From the NCBI RefSeq assembly GCF_902726645.1, contig NZ_CACVAO010000001.1, positions 1,612,001-1,676,000 on the forward strand: a stretch of 64,000 nucleotides of DNA, in the 5' to 3' direction. Shown here piece after piece: positions 1 through 8,945 of the stretch. A program made the position numbers and the translations under genes. This DNA is from Halobacillus ihumii (GTDB taxonomy: Bacteria; Bacillota; Bacilli; Bacillales; Halobacillaceae). The notes below the pieces were generated by a model. That model had not been told where the DNA came from and searched no databases. It saw only the letters and a program-made list of their open reading frames with translations. Each line of letters opens with the position of its first letter. The stretch's first letter is position 1.

Positions 1-20
1 TTTTTGGCCCTTATCTAAAG

Positions 21-57
21 CAAACCCTGCACAAGATTTTCACTCGTACAGGGTTTG
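21..57 (-). terminator. hairpin after lutC
   Basis: A 9-bp inverted repeat (CAAACCCTG / CAGGGTTTG) lies just downstream of the last gene of the minus-strand lutABC operon. The T-rich tail is weak, so the terminator role is inferred mainly from position. Confidence 0.6.
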
Positions 58-118
58 GAATTAGGGAAAATTATGCTCTCGAAATTCATTTAAGACCAGT
101 TGTGTTGATTTCCGTTCC

Positions 119-814
119 TTATTCAACTACCACATATACTGCATTGACTGGACCGTGCACACCTACTACGATGTCCATTTCGATGTCGGCACTGTTGCTG
201 GGGCCGGAAATAAAATTGATGCAGGTTGCAATGTCCTTACCCGACTCCACTTGTTTATGAACTTCGTGTGTAGCTTGCGTCATCCGTGGAACAATCGATG
301 ATTTTGGTATGATTGCAATGTACGTAATTGGCAGTAGACTGACGGAACGCGCGATATCCTTATCATTGAATTGGACAATCGTTCCTGACTCAGCAAGGGC
401 GATATCACCGAAGAAAACGCCGATATTAGCTGCATTTGCTTTTTCAATATTTTCAGCGCCAAGTGCCGTATCCCATCGATGTGTATGATCGGTATCAAGG
501 ACATCCGTAATCCCGTATTCAGTAAATCGGTCATCGTTCGTTGTAACAATAGACCCGCCACCATACTCCTCGACAACTGTTTGCAGCGTTTCCGCAAGCT
601 TTGTTTGGTCTGTTTCTACTACCTTCGCATCTTTAGCTTGACTCCTTTGCCGAAAGGTAGCCAATAAATCATCTGGGGTATCATCTTTGTAGACTTCCCA
701 TTGCGGCTGATGCTGCCACTCTGGCAAGGAAACATCTTTCCTGCGTTCACGTCCAAGCTTCCCGGCGATTTCACTTAAAAAAACATCCTTATTATGAATA
801 GTCCCTTTAGCCAT
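119..814 (-). CDS. lutC: lactate utilisation protein C (LUD domain)
   Basis: Predicted third subunit of the cytoplasmic LutABC complex, which oxidises L-lactate to pyruvate. The 231-aa protein is a single LUD domain: the central region has the NDRFTEYGI and ALAESGTIV stretches and the C-terminus has a VHGPVNAVYVVV strand, as in Bacillus LutC. Length matches the family. The ATG at 814 follows a GGGGGAG ribosome binding site and sits 2 bases after the lutB stop, so the two are translationally coupled. It is the last gene of lutA-lutB-lutC and is followed by a hairpin. Regulation is expected through LutR and catabolite repression as for the operon. Family and symbol are secure because of gene order; the subunit's exact chemistry is known only from the family. 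Confidence 0.95.
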   Translation of the reverse strand: MAKGTIHNKDVFLSEIAGKLGRERRKDVSLPEWQHQPQWEVYKDDTPDDLLATFRQRSQAKDAKVVETDQTKLAETLQTVVEEYGGGSIVTTNDDRFTEYGITDVLDTDHTHRWDTALGAENIEKANAANIGVFFGDIALAESGTIVQFNDKDIARSVSLLPITYIAIIPKSSIVPRMTQATHEVHKQVESGKDIATCINFISGPSNSADIEMDIVVGVHGPVNAVYVVVE

Positions 815-816
815 GA

Positions 817-2250
817 CTATTTTCTCCCCCTTTTGTGTTCCTTAAACCAGGTTCTAAAGTTATCATTTCCCGGCGCGGGAAGTTCGCGGATCGATGTCCA
901 CGGTTTCATTGGACCCGGACCATTTGAAATACTTCCATCTTTTACAAATGGTTTCAAAAACGTTGGTGCACCTTTAACAGCCATCTGAAAAAGAGATGGT
1001 GTACTTGCTCCTACGCCAAATGCTTTCATCGCCATCTTTTCGCTTGTTTTAGGTTTCCCCTGTTCGGCTACATAATTTTCCCGATGTCGGATCAATTGTT
1101 CATGAAGTGGAATTTTAACCGGACATGCTTCTGTACAGGCAGCACAAAGACTCGATGCATAAGGCAGTTCCCCGTATTCCTCATAGCCACCAAGAATCGG
1201 GGACAGAACTGCACCAATTGGTCCTTGATAAATCGAACCATATGCATGCCCGCCAATTTGTCTGTAAACTGGGCAAACATTTACACATGCCGCACACCGG
1301 ATGCAATGAAGCGCTGATTGAAATTCAGTGCCTAATGCATTCGAACGTCCTGCATCCAGAATCACAAGGTGAAATTCTTTTGGCGCGTCCACACAATCTT
1401 CCTCCACACCCGGAGTCAAATTCGTCACGTACGTGGTTATGTTTTGACCAACAGAACTTCTGCTTAACAAATTAATTAGGACGTCAAGTTCATCCCATGT
1501 TGGCACAAGTCGCTCCATACCCATCACAGTGATCTGTGTATCAGGGTAAGAAGTGACCATGTTTGCATTTCCTTCATTCGTCGCCAGTGAAATCGAACCG
1601 GACTCGGCAACCGCGAAGTTGCATCCTGTTATCCCAATATCAGCCTCAAGAAATACATCGCGCAGCTGGCTTCTGGCAAAGGCCGTTAGTTCTCTCGGTT
1701 CCTCCGTCCCCGTATAGCCCGCTTTCTCCTGAAAGGTGTCGCGAATTTGTTCTTTATTTTGATGTAACGAAGGAACTACAATGTGGGAAGGTCGATCATT
1801 ACCACCCACCTGCAAAATATATTCCGCAAGATCGGTCTCAGCAACGCGACATCCGACATCCTCAAGTGCCTCGTTCAGTCCGATTTCCTCGGTAACCATT
1901 GATTTCGATTTCGTCACACGTTTCGCGTCTTTTTTCTTGGCTACTTCCTGAATATAGCGATTCGCGTCTTCTGCTGTTTTGGCAAAGTATACATGCCCGC
2001 CTTTCGCAGCAAATTTTTCGCTCAATTGATCTAAATAATAATCAAGGTTTTCTAACGTGTGCCGACGAATTTCCTCACCGGCACTTCGCCATTCTTCCCA
2101 ATCACCAATCTGGTCATCCCGTTCTGTGGCATCGAGTTTTTTATCACGTAACCTGTCCTGAGCGGAAGCCATCGCGTTTCGCATAAAATCATCTTCCAAG
2201 GCATCATCCACCCTGTCGAAAAATGGCTTATCTCCAATTTTCATTCCCAT
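817..2250 (-). CDS. lutB: lactate utilisation iron-sulfur protein B
   Basis: Iron-sulfur subunit of the LutABC L-lactate oxidation complex. The first ~300 residues form a LUD domain ([16 protein letters not shown]). Two cysteine clusters follow for two [4Fe-4S] centres: C-x2-C-x2-C-x3-CP within [14 protein letters not shown], and C-x2-C-x3-CP within [13 protein letters not shown]. The C-terminus is the LutB-type tail. The reading frame is open for seven more codons upstream, but a strong AAGGAGG site lies 8 bases before the ATG at 2250, so the protein is read as 477 aa beginning [10 protein letters not shown]. The start lies 14 bases after the lutA stop and lutC follows at once, which supports one transcript. 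Electrons probably pass from lactate through these clusters to the respiratory chain; this is inferred from the family. Confidence 0.95.
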   Translation of the reverse strand: MGMKIGDKPFFDRVDDALEDDFMRNAMASAQDRLRDKKLDATERDDQIGDWEEWRSAGEEIRRHTLENLDYYLDQLSEKFAAKGGHVYFAKTAEDANRYIQEVAKKKDAKRVTKSKSMVTEEIGLNEALEDVGCRVAETDLAEYILQVGGNDRPSHIVVPSLHQNKEQIRDTFQEKAGYTGTEEPRELTAFARSQLRDVFLEADIGITGCNFAVAESGSISLATNEGNANMVTSYPDTQITVMGMERLVPTWDELDVLINLLSRSSVGQNITTYVTNLTPGVEEDCVDAPKEFHLVILDAGRSNALGTEFQSALHCIRCAACVNVCPVYRQIGGHAYGSIYQGPIGAVLSPILGGYEEYGELPYASSLCAACTEACPVKIPLHEQLIRHRENYVAEQGKPKTSEKMAMKAFGVGASTPSLFQMAVKGAPTFLKPFVKDGSISNGPGPMKPWTSIRELPAPGNDNFRTWFKEHKRGRK

Positions 2251-2263
2251 GTAAAATACCTCC

Positions 2264-2983
2264 TTAAGCACGTGAATTTAATATTTGGGCTATATGCTTC
2301 ACTTCAATAGGTTTCCCTTTGCGATCAATCCGTCCCTTGATGTTCATAAGACAGCCACCATCCGCTGCGATCAATATATCAGCCGTAGTTTCCTCCACAT
2401 GCCTGACTTTTTCATCGACCATTTGCTCAGAAATCGGAACCATTTTTACGGCAAATGTGCCCCCGAATCCACAGCAATCATAGCTATTCTCAAGCGGAAG
2501 CAATTCAAGCCCCTTTACATTTCCCAAAAGTTTAAATGGCGCCTCATTCTCCTTAAGCAGCCGCATCATGTGGCATGAGGTATGGTACGTAGCTCGTGCT
2601 GAATAGGCTGCCCCGACATCCTCAACACCCAAAACGTTGACAATAAACTGTGTAAACTCATATGTTTTATCCGCGACAGCCTGGGCTCTGTCCCGCCATT
2701 CTTTATCCTCCTCAAACAAACCAGGATACTCCTTGAACATTCCCGCACAAGAACCGGATGGAGTAACAATATATTCCGAGTCCTCAAAAGCTGCAACCAT
2801 CTGTTTCGCTGCCTTTTGCGCATCCTTGCGATACCCGCTATTGTATGCAGGCTGGCCACAACATATCTGCCCGTGCGGAAAATCAATTTCACAGCCAAGC
2901 CGCTCCAGAACCTCCACAACATCCTTCGCCACATCTTGATAAAACAATTCCGCAAGACACGTAACAAACAAAGATACCTTCAT
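2264..2983 (-). CDS. lutA: lactate utilisation protein A (CCG-domain)
   Basis: First gene of the lutABC operon, encoding the two-CCG-domain subunit related to GlpC and heterodisulfide reductase HdrB. The first cysteine-rich motif is [14 protein letters not shown] near residue 40; the second is the SCHMMRL plus [12 protein letters not shown] pair near residues 140-175, both as in LutA and the YkgE family. Two ATGs stand in tandem; the second (2983, 239 aa) has the better spacing to GGGAG and matches the usual N-terminus [10 protein letters not shown], so it is chosen. Upstream is a 250-bp gap with a half-copy of the LutR operator. Product and symbol are well supported by sequence and context. 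Confidence 0.95.
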   Translation of the reverse strand: MKVSLFVTCLAELFYQDVAKDVVEVLERLGCEIDFPHGQICCGQPAYNSGYRKDAQKAAKQMVAAFEDSEYIVTPSGSCAGMFKEYPGLFEEDKEWRDRAQAVADKTYEFTQFIVNVLGVEDVGAAYSARATYHTSCHMMRLLKENEAPFKLLGNVKGLELLPLENSYDCCGFGGTFAVKMVPISEQMVDEKVRHVEETTADILIAADGGCLMNIKGRIDRKGKPIEVKHIAQILNSRA

Positions 2984-3054
2984 CATAAATCTCCCTTTCC
3001 TAGCAGGAACATTGGTAAGGATTCTCCGACCCTATATTCCATATTTAAATAACA

Positions 3055-3061
3055 GGTCATC
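3055..3061. promoter_or_regulatory. possible degenerate LutR half-site upstream of lutA
   Basis: GGTCATC matches one arm of the perfect palindromes at 4908-4920 and 5083-5097, but the second arm is not kept. It lies about 70 bases before lutA. This is a weak call: 7 bases can recur by chance, though position and neighbours favour it. Confidence 0.35.
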
Positions 3062-3237
3062 ATATCTTTAGTTTAAAAAATATTACTATATAACCCCTTT
3101 ATTCTCATTAACCTGCTCCATGTATAACACTGGCCATCCTTTACTTTGATTATAATAATAGTCTACTAGTTTCGTATTGATTCAACCATAATATATGTGA
3201 CACTGCTCATTGAATTGATTAACTGTACCCCATCCCA

Positions 3238-4824
3238 CTACATAATTGTGAGTAAGATAAACCCTCCAATACCGGCTAATAACCCATACAATAGGGCTGG
3301 GATTAATGTTTTTCGAATAATAGATCCTTCTTCTCCAGATAACCCCACAACTGCGGATGCTGCAACAACGTTGTGAACACAAATCATATTCCCGGCAGCT
3401 CCACCGATAACTTGCAGCGCCAAAATGATGTTTGTATCCATTCCGGTCTGGTTAGCAACACTGTATTGAATGGGTGAAAATGTCAATGTCGACACTGTTG
3501 CACTTCCCGTTATAAACGCTCCAAGCTCACCTAAAAATGGTGCGACGAAAATCCACATAGAACCGAATGTGCTCGCAAGTACCTGCGCGATATACTGTGG
3601 CATACTTATCAGATCATGAACATTCATACCAGAGTTGGTGAATACTTGCACCAAAGCCAGTGTAGATACTAATGTCAAACCGGCAGTGATAATCGAGAGC
3701 AGTGACTCTTTCGATGCCTTGGCAAAATTGGAAAATGACTTACGCTGGATGATGACTGCAAGAATCGCAGCAATAATTAATACTGTACCCGGTGAATATA
3801 AGATTTCCCATTTTGATGTAATTCCTTCCACCCCAAGGATGCTGCTCCAGGTAAAATCAATAGCTGTCAACGCGAATTCTTTTATTTCCGGGATGATGCG
3901 GGTAATCAGTAACAGTCCAACTACCACAACATAAGGAGACCATGCTGTAATCAGCCCCATATCTGAATTTTCCTTTTTTAATTCAAATCCTTCTTGCAAG
4001 GCATCTGTCCACTCTGTTTTCGGCAAGAGCCATCCTTTTTTGGCAGTCCATGCAGCAACGACCAAACCTGTGAGTGATCCCAAAATTGCGACAAACCCGG
4101 GACCAAATAATACAGCATAAAGGAGTGCTGAAGCTGTATATGTAATTCCGACTACTAAAGTCCATGGCAACAATGGAAATGCATCCTTAATCCCCTTTCC
4201 TTTTCCGAAAAAAAGTGTCAGGAGGACAACGAGCACAAATGGGATAAATGTACCCGCAATCAAATCGATTGTTGCTATATGTACTCCAACTTCCTGAAAA
4301 AGTGACGGGCCCGCCCCCGGAATATTACTTAAACCAACCTGAATGGGCGTCCCCACTGCTCCATAAGAAACAGCTGAACTATCAGCGACTAAGGCCAAGA
4401 CTGCTGCAGCCATTGGATTGAATCCAAGTGCGACCATCAGTGGACCTGTCACAGCAGCTGGCGTCCCAAAACCAGCGGCCCCTTCAATTAGGGAACCAAA
4501 TAAAAAGGCAACCAGCACAACCTGTACACGCATATCACCCGAGATGTTTTGAAATCCTTGGTTTATACGATCAACAGCGCCAGTATGCTTTAGTGTGTTT
4601 AATAGGACAATCGCTCCGAACAAGATTAATAGAATGGTAAGCGCCTTATGTGTACCTTGTAAAATAGATGCCAGCACAATATTGCCTTCCATTCCCCAGA
4701 CTAAAGATGCCAGCGCAATGACAATAATCGCACTAAAAAACATTCCTTTTAACGCAGTCATCCTGAGTATCACCAAAAAAATGAATGGTGCAATGATTGC
4801 GCTCAATGCCACAAGCAATAACAT
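3238..4824 (-). CDS. lctP: L-lactate permease
   Basis: A 528-aa integral membrane protein of the LctP family, expected to import L-lactate with protons or sodium across the cytoplasmic membrane. Hydrophobic segments run through nearly the whole length. The family signature region is clear: LFGSLIEGAAGFGTPAAVTG near residue 115, then VADSSAVSYGAVGTPIQVGL, and a C-terminal SATVSTLTFSPIQY with AAGNMICVHNVVAASAVVGL. The length is usual. The ATG at 4824 is the first possible start after an in-frame TGA; the GGGAG site is 12 bases away, slightly long. It is transcribed towards lutABC but separated from it by about 250 bases. Upstream lie two LutR operators, two cre-like boxes and a promoter, so induction by lactate and repression by preferred sugars are likely. 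Confidence 0.94.
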   Translation of the reverse strand: MLLLVALSAIIAPFIFLVILRMTALKGMFFSAIIVIALASLVWGMEGNIVLASILQGTHKALTILLILFGAIVLLNTLKHTGAVDRINQGFQNISGDMRVQVVLVAFLFGSLIEGAAGFGTPAAVTGPLMVALGFNPMAAAVLALVADSSAVSYGAVGTPIQVGLSNIPGAGPSLFQEVGVHIATIDLIAGTFIPFVLVVLLTLFFGKGKGIKDAFPLLPWTLVVGITYTASALLYAVLFGPGFVAILGSLTGLVVAAWTAKKGWLLPKTEWTDALQEGFELKKENSDMGLITAWSPYVVVVGLLLITRIIPEIKEFALTAIDFTWSSILGVEGITSKWEILYSPGTVLIIAAILAVIIQRKSFSNFAKASKESLLSIITAGLTLVSTLALVQVFTNSGMNVHDLISMPQYIAQVLASTFGSMWIFVAPFLGELGAFITGSATVSTLTFSPIQYSVANQTGMDTNIILALQVIGGAAGNMICVHNVVAASAVVGLSGEEGSIIRKTLIPALLYGLLAGIGGFILLTIM

Positions 4825-4862
4825 AGCTATTCAACTCTCCCTACCGTAATTTCTTTTATAAA

Positions 4863-4876
4863 ATAAAGCGTTTTCA
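4863..4876 (-). promoter_or_regulatory. cre-like box, proximal
   Basis: The sequence read on the minus strand is TGAAAACGCTTTAT, 12 of 14 positions of the CcpA consensus TGWAANCGNTNWCA. The same 14-mer occurs exactly at 5121-5134. It lies about 40 bases before the lactate permease start. CcpA binding is inferred. Confidence 0.6.
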
Positions 4877-4907
4877 TTACTAACAACAACCGACAACAAT
4901 TCAACAG

Positions 4908-4920
4908 GTCATCAGATGAC
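4908..4920. promoter_or_regulatory. LutR operator, proximal
   Basis: Perfect palindrome GTCATCAGATGAC, containing TCATC-N1-GATGA, the recognition sequence described for B. subtilis LutR. It lies about 85 bases before lctP and about 330 bases from the LutR gene itself. Confidence 0.8.
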
Positions 4921-5082
4921 ATGACTTAAAATTATTTGAAATTTTTCACCACATCAAGATAACAGGGGGACAGATTTTTTGTCTCGCAACAGGGGATTTG
5001 TTTTCAAATTACAACAGAAAATGAGCTTGAATGCAGTCAGCGCAATAAATCCAATTTTTCATAATTGGCCTCTTATAGATAT

Positions 5083-5097
5083 GGTCATCAGATGACC
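5083..5097. promoter_or_regulatory. LutR operator, distal (promoter-overlapping)
   Basis: Perfect 15-bp palindrome GGTCATCAGATGACC around the TCATC-N1-GATGA core. It sits about 15 bases downstream of the -10 box at 5113-5118, near the predicted transcription start of the minus-strand permease transcript, a position suited to repression. Confidence 0.85.
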
Positions 5098-5112
5098 TGC
5101 TGGTTATTATTC

Positions 5113-5142
5113 ATTATAATATAAAGCGTTTTCAATACGCAA
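5113..5142 (-). promoter_or_regulatory. predicted sigma-A promoter of lctP with embedded cre
   Basis: Minus strand: TTGCGT, 18-bp spacer, TATAAT (5113-5118). A cre-like box occupies 5121-5134 inside the spacer and the LutR operator follows just downstream. The implied leader of about 280 bases before lctP is long, so a second promoter nearer the gene is possible. No ORF was supported in the 423-base gap 4825-5247. Confidence 0.6.
5121..5134 (-). promoter_or_regulatory. cre-like box, distal
   Basis: Exact repeat of the 14-mer at 4863-4876 (12 of 14 match to the CcpA consensus on the minus strand). It lies between the -35 and -10 boxes of the predicted permease promoter, a classic repressing position. 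Confidence 0.65.
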
Positions 5143-5203
5143 GGATAGAATTGAGTTTGTTTGAAAACACAGATGCCATATGTACTTTTGCTGAATGACA
5201 TAC

Positions 5204-5234
5204 AAAAAAGGCTCTTTACCATTTTAAGAGCCTT
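5204..5234 (-). terminator. lutR terminator
   Basis: Stem AAGAGCCTT / AAGGCTCTT followed on the minus strand by a run of six T. It stands directly after the lutR stop and separates lutR from the permease promoter. Confidence 0.85.
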
Positions 5235-5247
5235 CCGTTGCGTTGTA

Positions 5248-5961
5248 TCACTGATAATATTTTAAAAGGGTTTGTTCAACTTCTGTTAAGTGGTTTAACA
5301 TAAGCTCTTGCGCCTTAACTGAATCTCTGGACTCAATGGCTTCAAAAATTTGCTTATGCTGTTGATAGATTTTTGAAAGCGTCCTTTGTTGAGAAAACAA
5401 CCAGATACGTCTAGTTTCAAACATCGCTTCAACCATCGTTTCCGATACATTATTCATTAAGTCGATTAGAAAACGATTGTGGGAAGCTTCGGCAATCGCC
5501 ATATGAAACTGCAAATCCGCCTTCTCACCAAGCTGTTCATCCCCATTAGCATCCTGCATATCGGCAAGAGCTTTACTGATTGCCTGAATATCTGATTCTT
5601 GTGCGTTTTCTACTGCAGAGTTGATACTGCCCAATTCCAATATTTTTCTGATTTCTAATAAATCACGGATATCCTTTTTACCCATTAATAGCGTCGAGCT
5701 TGCTATCGATGATGTCAGTACTTTTGGATCAAATTGACGGACAAACGTCCCTTCACCTTGTCTCATTTCGACAATTCCTTTTGCACGCAAAGCACTTAGC
5801 GCTTCCCTTATAGCCGACCTGCCGACACTAAAATCTTCAGCTAGCTGCTGAACAGAATTAAGTTTATCACCTGGATTTAAATCACCTGTTTTAATCATAT
5901 TTAATAACTCATCAGCAACTTCTTCATATATTTTACGGGGCTTTATTTGTTTATAAGCCAT
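5248..5961 (-). CDS. lutR: GntR/FadR-family lactate regulator LutR
   Basis: Predicted lactate-responsive DNA-binding repressor of the neighbouring lct/lut genes. The N-terminal ~70 residues form the GntR winged helix (GDKLNSVQQLAEDFSVGRSA, IREALSALRAKGIVEMRQGE, GTFV). The C-terminal half is a helical FCD domain of the FadR type with conserved polar positions (DLQFHMAIAEASHN, LEIRKILELGS) that bind ligand or metal in relatives. At 237 aa the length is normal. The ATG at 5961 follows AGAGGTG. The two perfect TCATC-N1-GATGA palindromes in the next intergenic gap match the known B. subtilis LutR site, which supports the name over other FadR-type regulators. The effector is inferred to be L-lactate. 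Confidence 0.88.
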   Translation of the reverse strand: MAYKQIKPRKIYEEVADELLNMIKTGDLNPGDKLNSVQQLAEDFSVGRSAIREALSALRAKGIVEMRQGEGTFVRQFDPKVLTSSIASSTLLMGKKDIRDLLEIRKILELGSINSAVENAQESDIQAISKALADMQDANGDEQLGEKADLQFHMAIAEASHNRFLIDLMNNVSETMVEAMFETRRIWLFSQQRTLSKIYQQHKQIFEAIESRDSVKAQELMLNHLTEVEQTLLKYYQ

Positions 5962-6037
5962 GGATACACCTCTGTCTTCATTGATAACTTCATTTTAACG
6001 AAAGGGCAGAAAACCGACAACTTTTTATGAATTTTAA

Positions 6038-6099
6038 AAGCACCTCAAGAGGGGCATGACGTGTACACTTCCTACTCACACAACCCATTTGAGGTGCTT
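6038..6099 (-). terminator. long-loop hairpin after the 6125-7591 antiporter
   Basis: An 11-bp inverted repeat AAGCACCTCAA / TTGAGGTGCTT encloses about 40 bases and is followed on the minus strand by TTTTAAAA. It probably ends the antiporter transcript; the unusually long loop lowers confidence. Confidence 0.5.
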
Positions 6100-6124
6100 A
6101 TTTAAGCATGAATGAATCCTTGAA

Positions 6125-7591
6125 TCAGGACGTCTTTGCTTTTTCCGTTCCTTTTGAAGTCAATAACTTTCTGACTTCCTTACGTTCATCTTTTTTCGTT
6201 AATACATATACCGTATCAAAAGCCTGCATTACTGAATTACCTGTTGGAGTAATAACTTCATCTCCGCGGGCAATCGTAACGATAATCGTATCCTTTGGAA
6301 AGTCAATATCGTTTAGTTCTCGTCCCGTGATTGGCGAGTCCTCTCCTAAGGTAACTTCAACAATTTCTGTTTCTGTTTTTCCTAAATTAATTAATTCAAG
6401 TTCGCCAATGGAGCGGTTTCTCGCATCTCCTGCTAATTTCAAGTAAGATCCAACACCAGACAATGTACTGCCTTGAATCAAGGCGGAGATGATAACAACG
6501 AAGAATACAGCGTTGAAAATAATATCACTGTTTTCTACACCTGCTAGAAGCGGATAGGTCGCCAGAACAATAGGGACAGCTCCTTTTAATCCCGCCCAGG
6601 AAATAAAGGTCTTTTCTTTAAGATCATAGTTCATTCCGATCATACTTATAAAGACTCCAATTGGTCGGGCAATGAACATTAATATAATCGATAGAAGAAT
6701 ACCTTTCCAGGCTACACTGAGGAGTTGGCTGGGAAATGCTAGTAGTCCAAGCATCATGAACATGAGGATCTGCATCATCCATCCGAAGCCTTCATTGAAA
6801 CGAAGAATGGAGAAGCGATACATGAGGTCGCTATTTCCTACATATACTGCCATCACATACACGGCTAGTAATCCGCTCCCTCCAATCAGGGCGGTAAAGG
6901 AGTAGGAAAATATAGCAAACGATAGAGCAAGTACTGGATAGAGACCCGATGAATCCAGGTCAATTTTGTTGATCACCCACACTGTAAGTTTTCCTAGCAA
7001 GAATCCGGTAATTAAACCTAAGCCCATTTCTACGAAGAAACTTCCTACCGCACCCCAAATGGATGTATCCGGGACTTGGATTAAATCGATAAAGATAATT
7101 GTTAGAAAAACAGCCATCGGGTCATTTGTTCCGGATTCTGCTTCAAGTGTTGACGTAATCTTTTTCTTAATATTTTTGTTCCCTAAAATGGAAAATACTG
7201 CAGCTGCATCCGTAGAGCCGACAATGGCTCCAAGCAGCAGACCCTCAAGCCAGGAGAATCCAAAGATATAGACGGCGGCCGCTCCCGTTACAAAGGAAGT
7301 AATCAAAACCCCTGCCGTCGCCAAGGACCCTGCAGCACCGGCAATTGGCTTAATATCTTTCCACTTCGTCTGAGTACCCCCATCAAACAGAATAATGATT
7401 AACGCGAATATTCCAATTAATTGGGCAAGCCCAGCATTCTCAAAATAGATGTAGTTATTTAATAGTAATCCTGCACCTAAGAATAAGATAAGTGAAGGCA
7501 TTCCTAATCGAATAGAAAATTTCGTGGCCAGAACGCCTGTTAATAGCATAATGGATAGTACTAGTATAGTCGTATCTACATTTATTTCCAT
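6125..7591 (-). CDS. CPA1 cation/proton antiporter with RCK-C domain (NhaP2/CvrA type)
   Basis: Membrane antiporter expected to exchange K+ (or Na+) for protons. About twelve hydrophobic segments cover residues 1-385. The exchanger core shows GAIVGSTDAAAVFSILG near residue 125 and EAESGTNDPMAVFLT, the acidic TM5/TM6-type motifs of CPA1 proteins. Residues ~400-480 form a TrkA-C/RCK-C-like regulatory domain (ITGRELNDIDFPKDTIIVTI, then ITPTGNSVMQAFDTVYVLT), typical of NhaP2/CvrA potassium/proton antiporters. The ATG at 7591 follows AAAGGTGGG; a longer frame starting seven codons upstream lacks such a site. It is transcribed alone. A second CPA1-type protein lies at 18777-20627, fitting a salt-adapted cell. 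The ion preferred cannot be read from the sequence. Confidence 0.88.
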   Translation of the reverse strand: MEINVDTTILVLSIMLLTGVLATKFSIRLGMPSLILFLGAGLLLNNYIYFENAGLAQLIGIFALIIILFDGGTQTKWKDIKPIAGAAGSLATAGVLITSFVTGAAAVYIFGFSWLEGLLLGAIVGSTDAAAVFSILGNKNIKKKITSTLEAESGTNDPMAVFLTIIFIDLIQVPDTSIWGAVGSFFVEMGLGLITGFLLGKLTVWVINKIDLDSSGLYPVLALSFAIFSYSFTALIGGSGLLAVYVMAVYVGNSDLMYRFSILRFNEGFGWMMQILMFMMLGLLAFPSQLLSVAWKGILLSIILMFIARPIGVFISMIGMNYDLKEKTFISWAGLKGAVPIVLATYPLLAGVENSDIIFNAVFFVVIISALIQGSTLSGVGSYLKLAGDARNRSIGELELINLGKTETEIVEVTLGEDSPITGRELNDIDFPKDTIIVTIARGDEVITPTGNSVMQAFDTVYVLTKKDERKEVRKLLTSKGTEKAKTS

Positions 7592-7727
7592 ATAACCCAC
7601 CTTTTGCCTCAATTAAATACTTCATCATGTGTTACATAAATTAAAGCTACTATTATTAGATTAATATATTTTCTTGTAATAATCTAATAAAAACCTTTGT
7701 AACAGCCGTATTTCACAGGTGATCCCA

Positions 7728-8552
7728 TTAAAAATAAATCACATAAACAGCAAGAGCCAGAACGATTCGATAAATGGCAAAAGGCATGAGTTTCACTCTT
7801 CCAATAATTTTCAAGAAAAAGCGAATGCACACGTAGGCAAATAAGAACGCACTGATAAATCCCGCAGTAAAGAAAGGAAGTACATCCAGTGTAAAGTACT
7901 TCCAATTACTTAACAGCGAAAGAAAGCTTGCTCCTGCCATAATGGGCACGGCCATAATAAAGGTGAAATCAGCCGCAGCCCGGTAATTCAGGCCAAGCAA
8001 TACACCTCCAGAGATCGTAGAGCCCGATCTTGAAAAACCAGGCCAAAGTGAAAAGCACTGAATCAGGCCAATTATCAACGCTTGTTTATGGGTGATCTGA
8101 TCAAGAGTACGCTTGTGCTGATAATTTGTACTGTATAAGTCGGCTGCTATCATCAGACAAGCACCGACTACAAGACCAATTAATACGGTTGAAGTCGAGA
8201 ACAAATGCTCATCTATATAATCTTCAAACAACAGACCGAGTACAACTGCAGGCAATAATCCAACTAAGATGTGGGTTAATTTTAAGTGAGGACGGCGGTG
8301 GACCTTAATGTGTTTCCCCATCCCAAGCAAATCAATAAACCGATCTTTAAAGATGATCACTACTGCTAGTATTGAGCCAAGCTGAATGACAACTTTAAAT
8401 GTATTGGCAACAGGTTCGGTTAAAAATTGCTCTGATTTCAGCCATAAATCATCAACGATAATCATATGTCCTGTCGAAGATACTGGCGCGAATTCAGTCA
8501 GTCCTTCAACCAGCCCTAAAATAATTGCTTTTAGTAATTCTATAAATTCCAT
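7728..8552 (-). CDS. uppP: undecaprenyl-diphosphate phosphatase
   Basis: Membrane phosphatase of the BacA/UppP family that converts undecaprenyl diphosphate to the monophosphate, recycling the lipid carrier of cell-wall synthesis and giving some bacitracin tolerance. Both signature motifs are intact: EGLTEFAPVSSTGH near residue 17 (the E-x3-E plus PVSSTGH element) and WPGFSRSGSTISGG near residue 168 (PG-x-SRS). The 274 aa with about eight membrane helices match the family. The ATG at 8552 follows GGGGAG. Neighbours are unrelated, so it looks monocistronic. A weak hairpin with a T-tract lies near 7687-7720. The function is secure. Confidence 0.96.
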   Translation of the reverse strand: MEFIELLKAIILGLVEGLTEFAPVSSTGHMIIVDDLWLKSEQFLTEPVANTFKVVIQLGSILAVVIIFKDRFIDLLGMGKHIKVHRRPHLKLTHILVGLLPAVVLGLLFEDYIDEHLFSTSTVLIGLVVGACLMIAADLYSTNYQHKRTLDQITHKQALIIGLIQCFSLWPGFSRSGSTISGGVLLGLNYRAAADFTFIMAVPIMAGASFLSLLSNWKYFTLDVLPFFTAGFISAFLFAYVCIRFFLKIIGRVKLMPFAIYRIVLALAVYVIYF

Positions 8553-8660
8553 TAGCTATCTCCCCTGCTAGTAATCTGTGAAATCATGCGTAACTATAGT
8601 ACGTGCTCACCACTTCACTTATTCCATCTACGTGACGAGGCTGGAAGAGGGAAATAACCC

Positions 8661-8828
8661 CTACTTCCAGAGCCCGCCCCAGGAGAAATTCGGAAAGTAT
8701 GCTGCCCAATCTGTCCCTGTCATTCCGCCAGCTAACACAATAGTACCGAAAAACAACAGCAGTACAATAACCGACATAACCTAATATTCGAACCGTTCTT
8801 TCTTACCTGATTTAATTTTAGATGTCAT
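8661..8828 (-). pseudogene. small membrane protein gene interrupted by an in-frame amber codon
   Basis: A strong AAAGGAG site precedes an ATG at 8828 that encodes only MTSKIKSGKKERFEY before a TAG at 8781-8783. Two codons later, in the same frame, an ATG at 8777 opens a 38-aa reading frame with one membrane helix (SVIVLLLFFGTIVLAGG) and a Trp-rich tail (DWAAYFPNFSWGGLW) ending at 8661. Together they read as one 55-codon gene with a basic cytoplasmic head, a membrane span and a short tail, broken by one nonsense codon; a single G-to-A change from a TGG codon would explain it. Alternatives are two coupled ORFs or a sequence error. I do not recognise the family. An inverted repeat (CTGGAAG / CTTCCAG) at 8641-8670 overlaps the end. 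I see nothing else in the 393-base gap 8553-8945. Confidence 0.5.
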
Positions 8829-8945
8829 ATACAAATCTCCTTTAGTCTGGCTTCAAGTCAAAATAAGCTTCCTCTTTCTCGAAAGCTTGGTCACAATTAT
8901 TTAATGTGTGAATAAAAGTGGTTTGTGAAAGAATTTGTATATGAC

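Noticed and set aside
2251..2271. longer start of lutB
   Set aside because: The AAGGAGG site fits the ATG at 2250; the longer frame would overlap that site.
6038..6099. riboswitch near the antiporter at 6125-7591
   Set aside because: It lies downstream of the gene and pairs only at its ends; no known riboswitch landmarks are visible.
8578..8784. 68-codon plus-strand ORF
   Set aside because: It is antisense to the amber-split membrane gene and has no binding site or motif.
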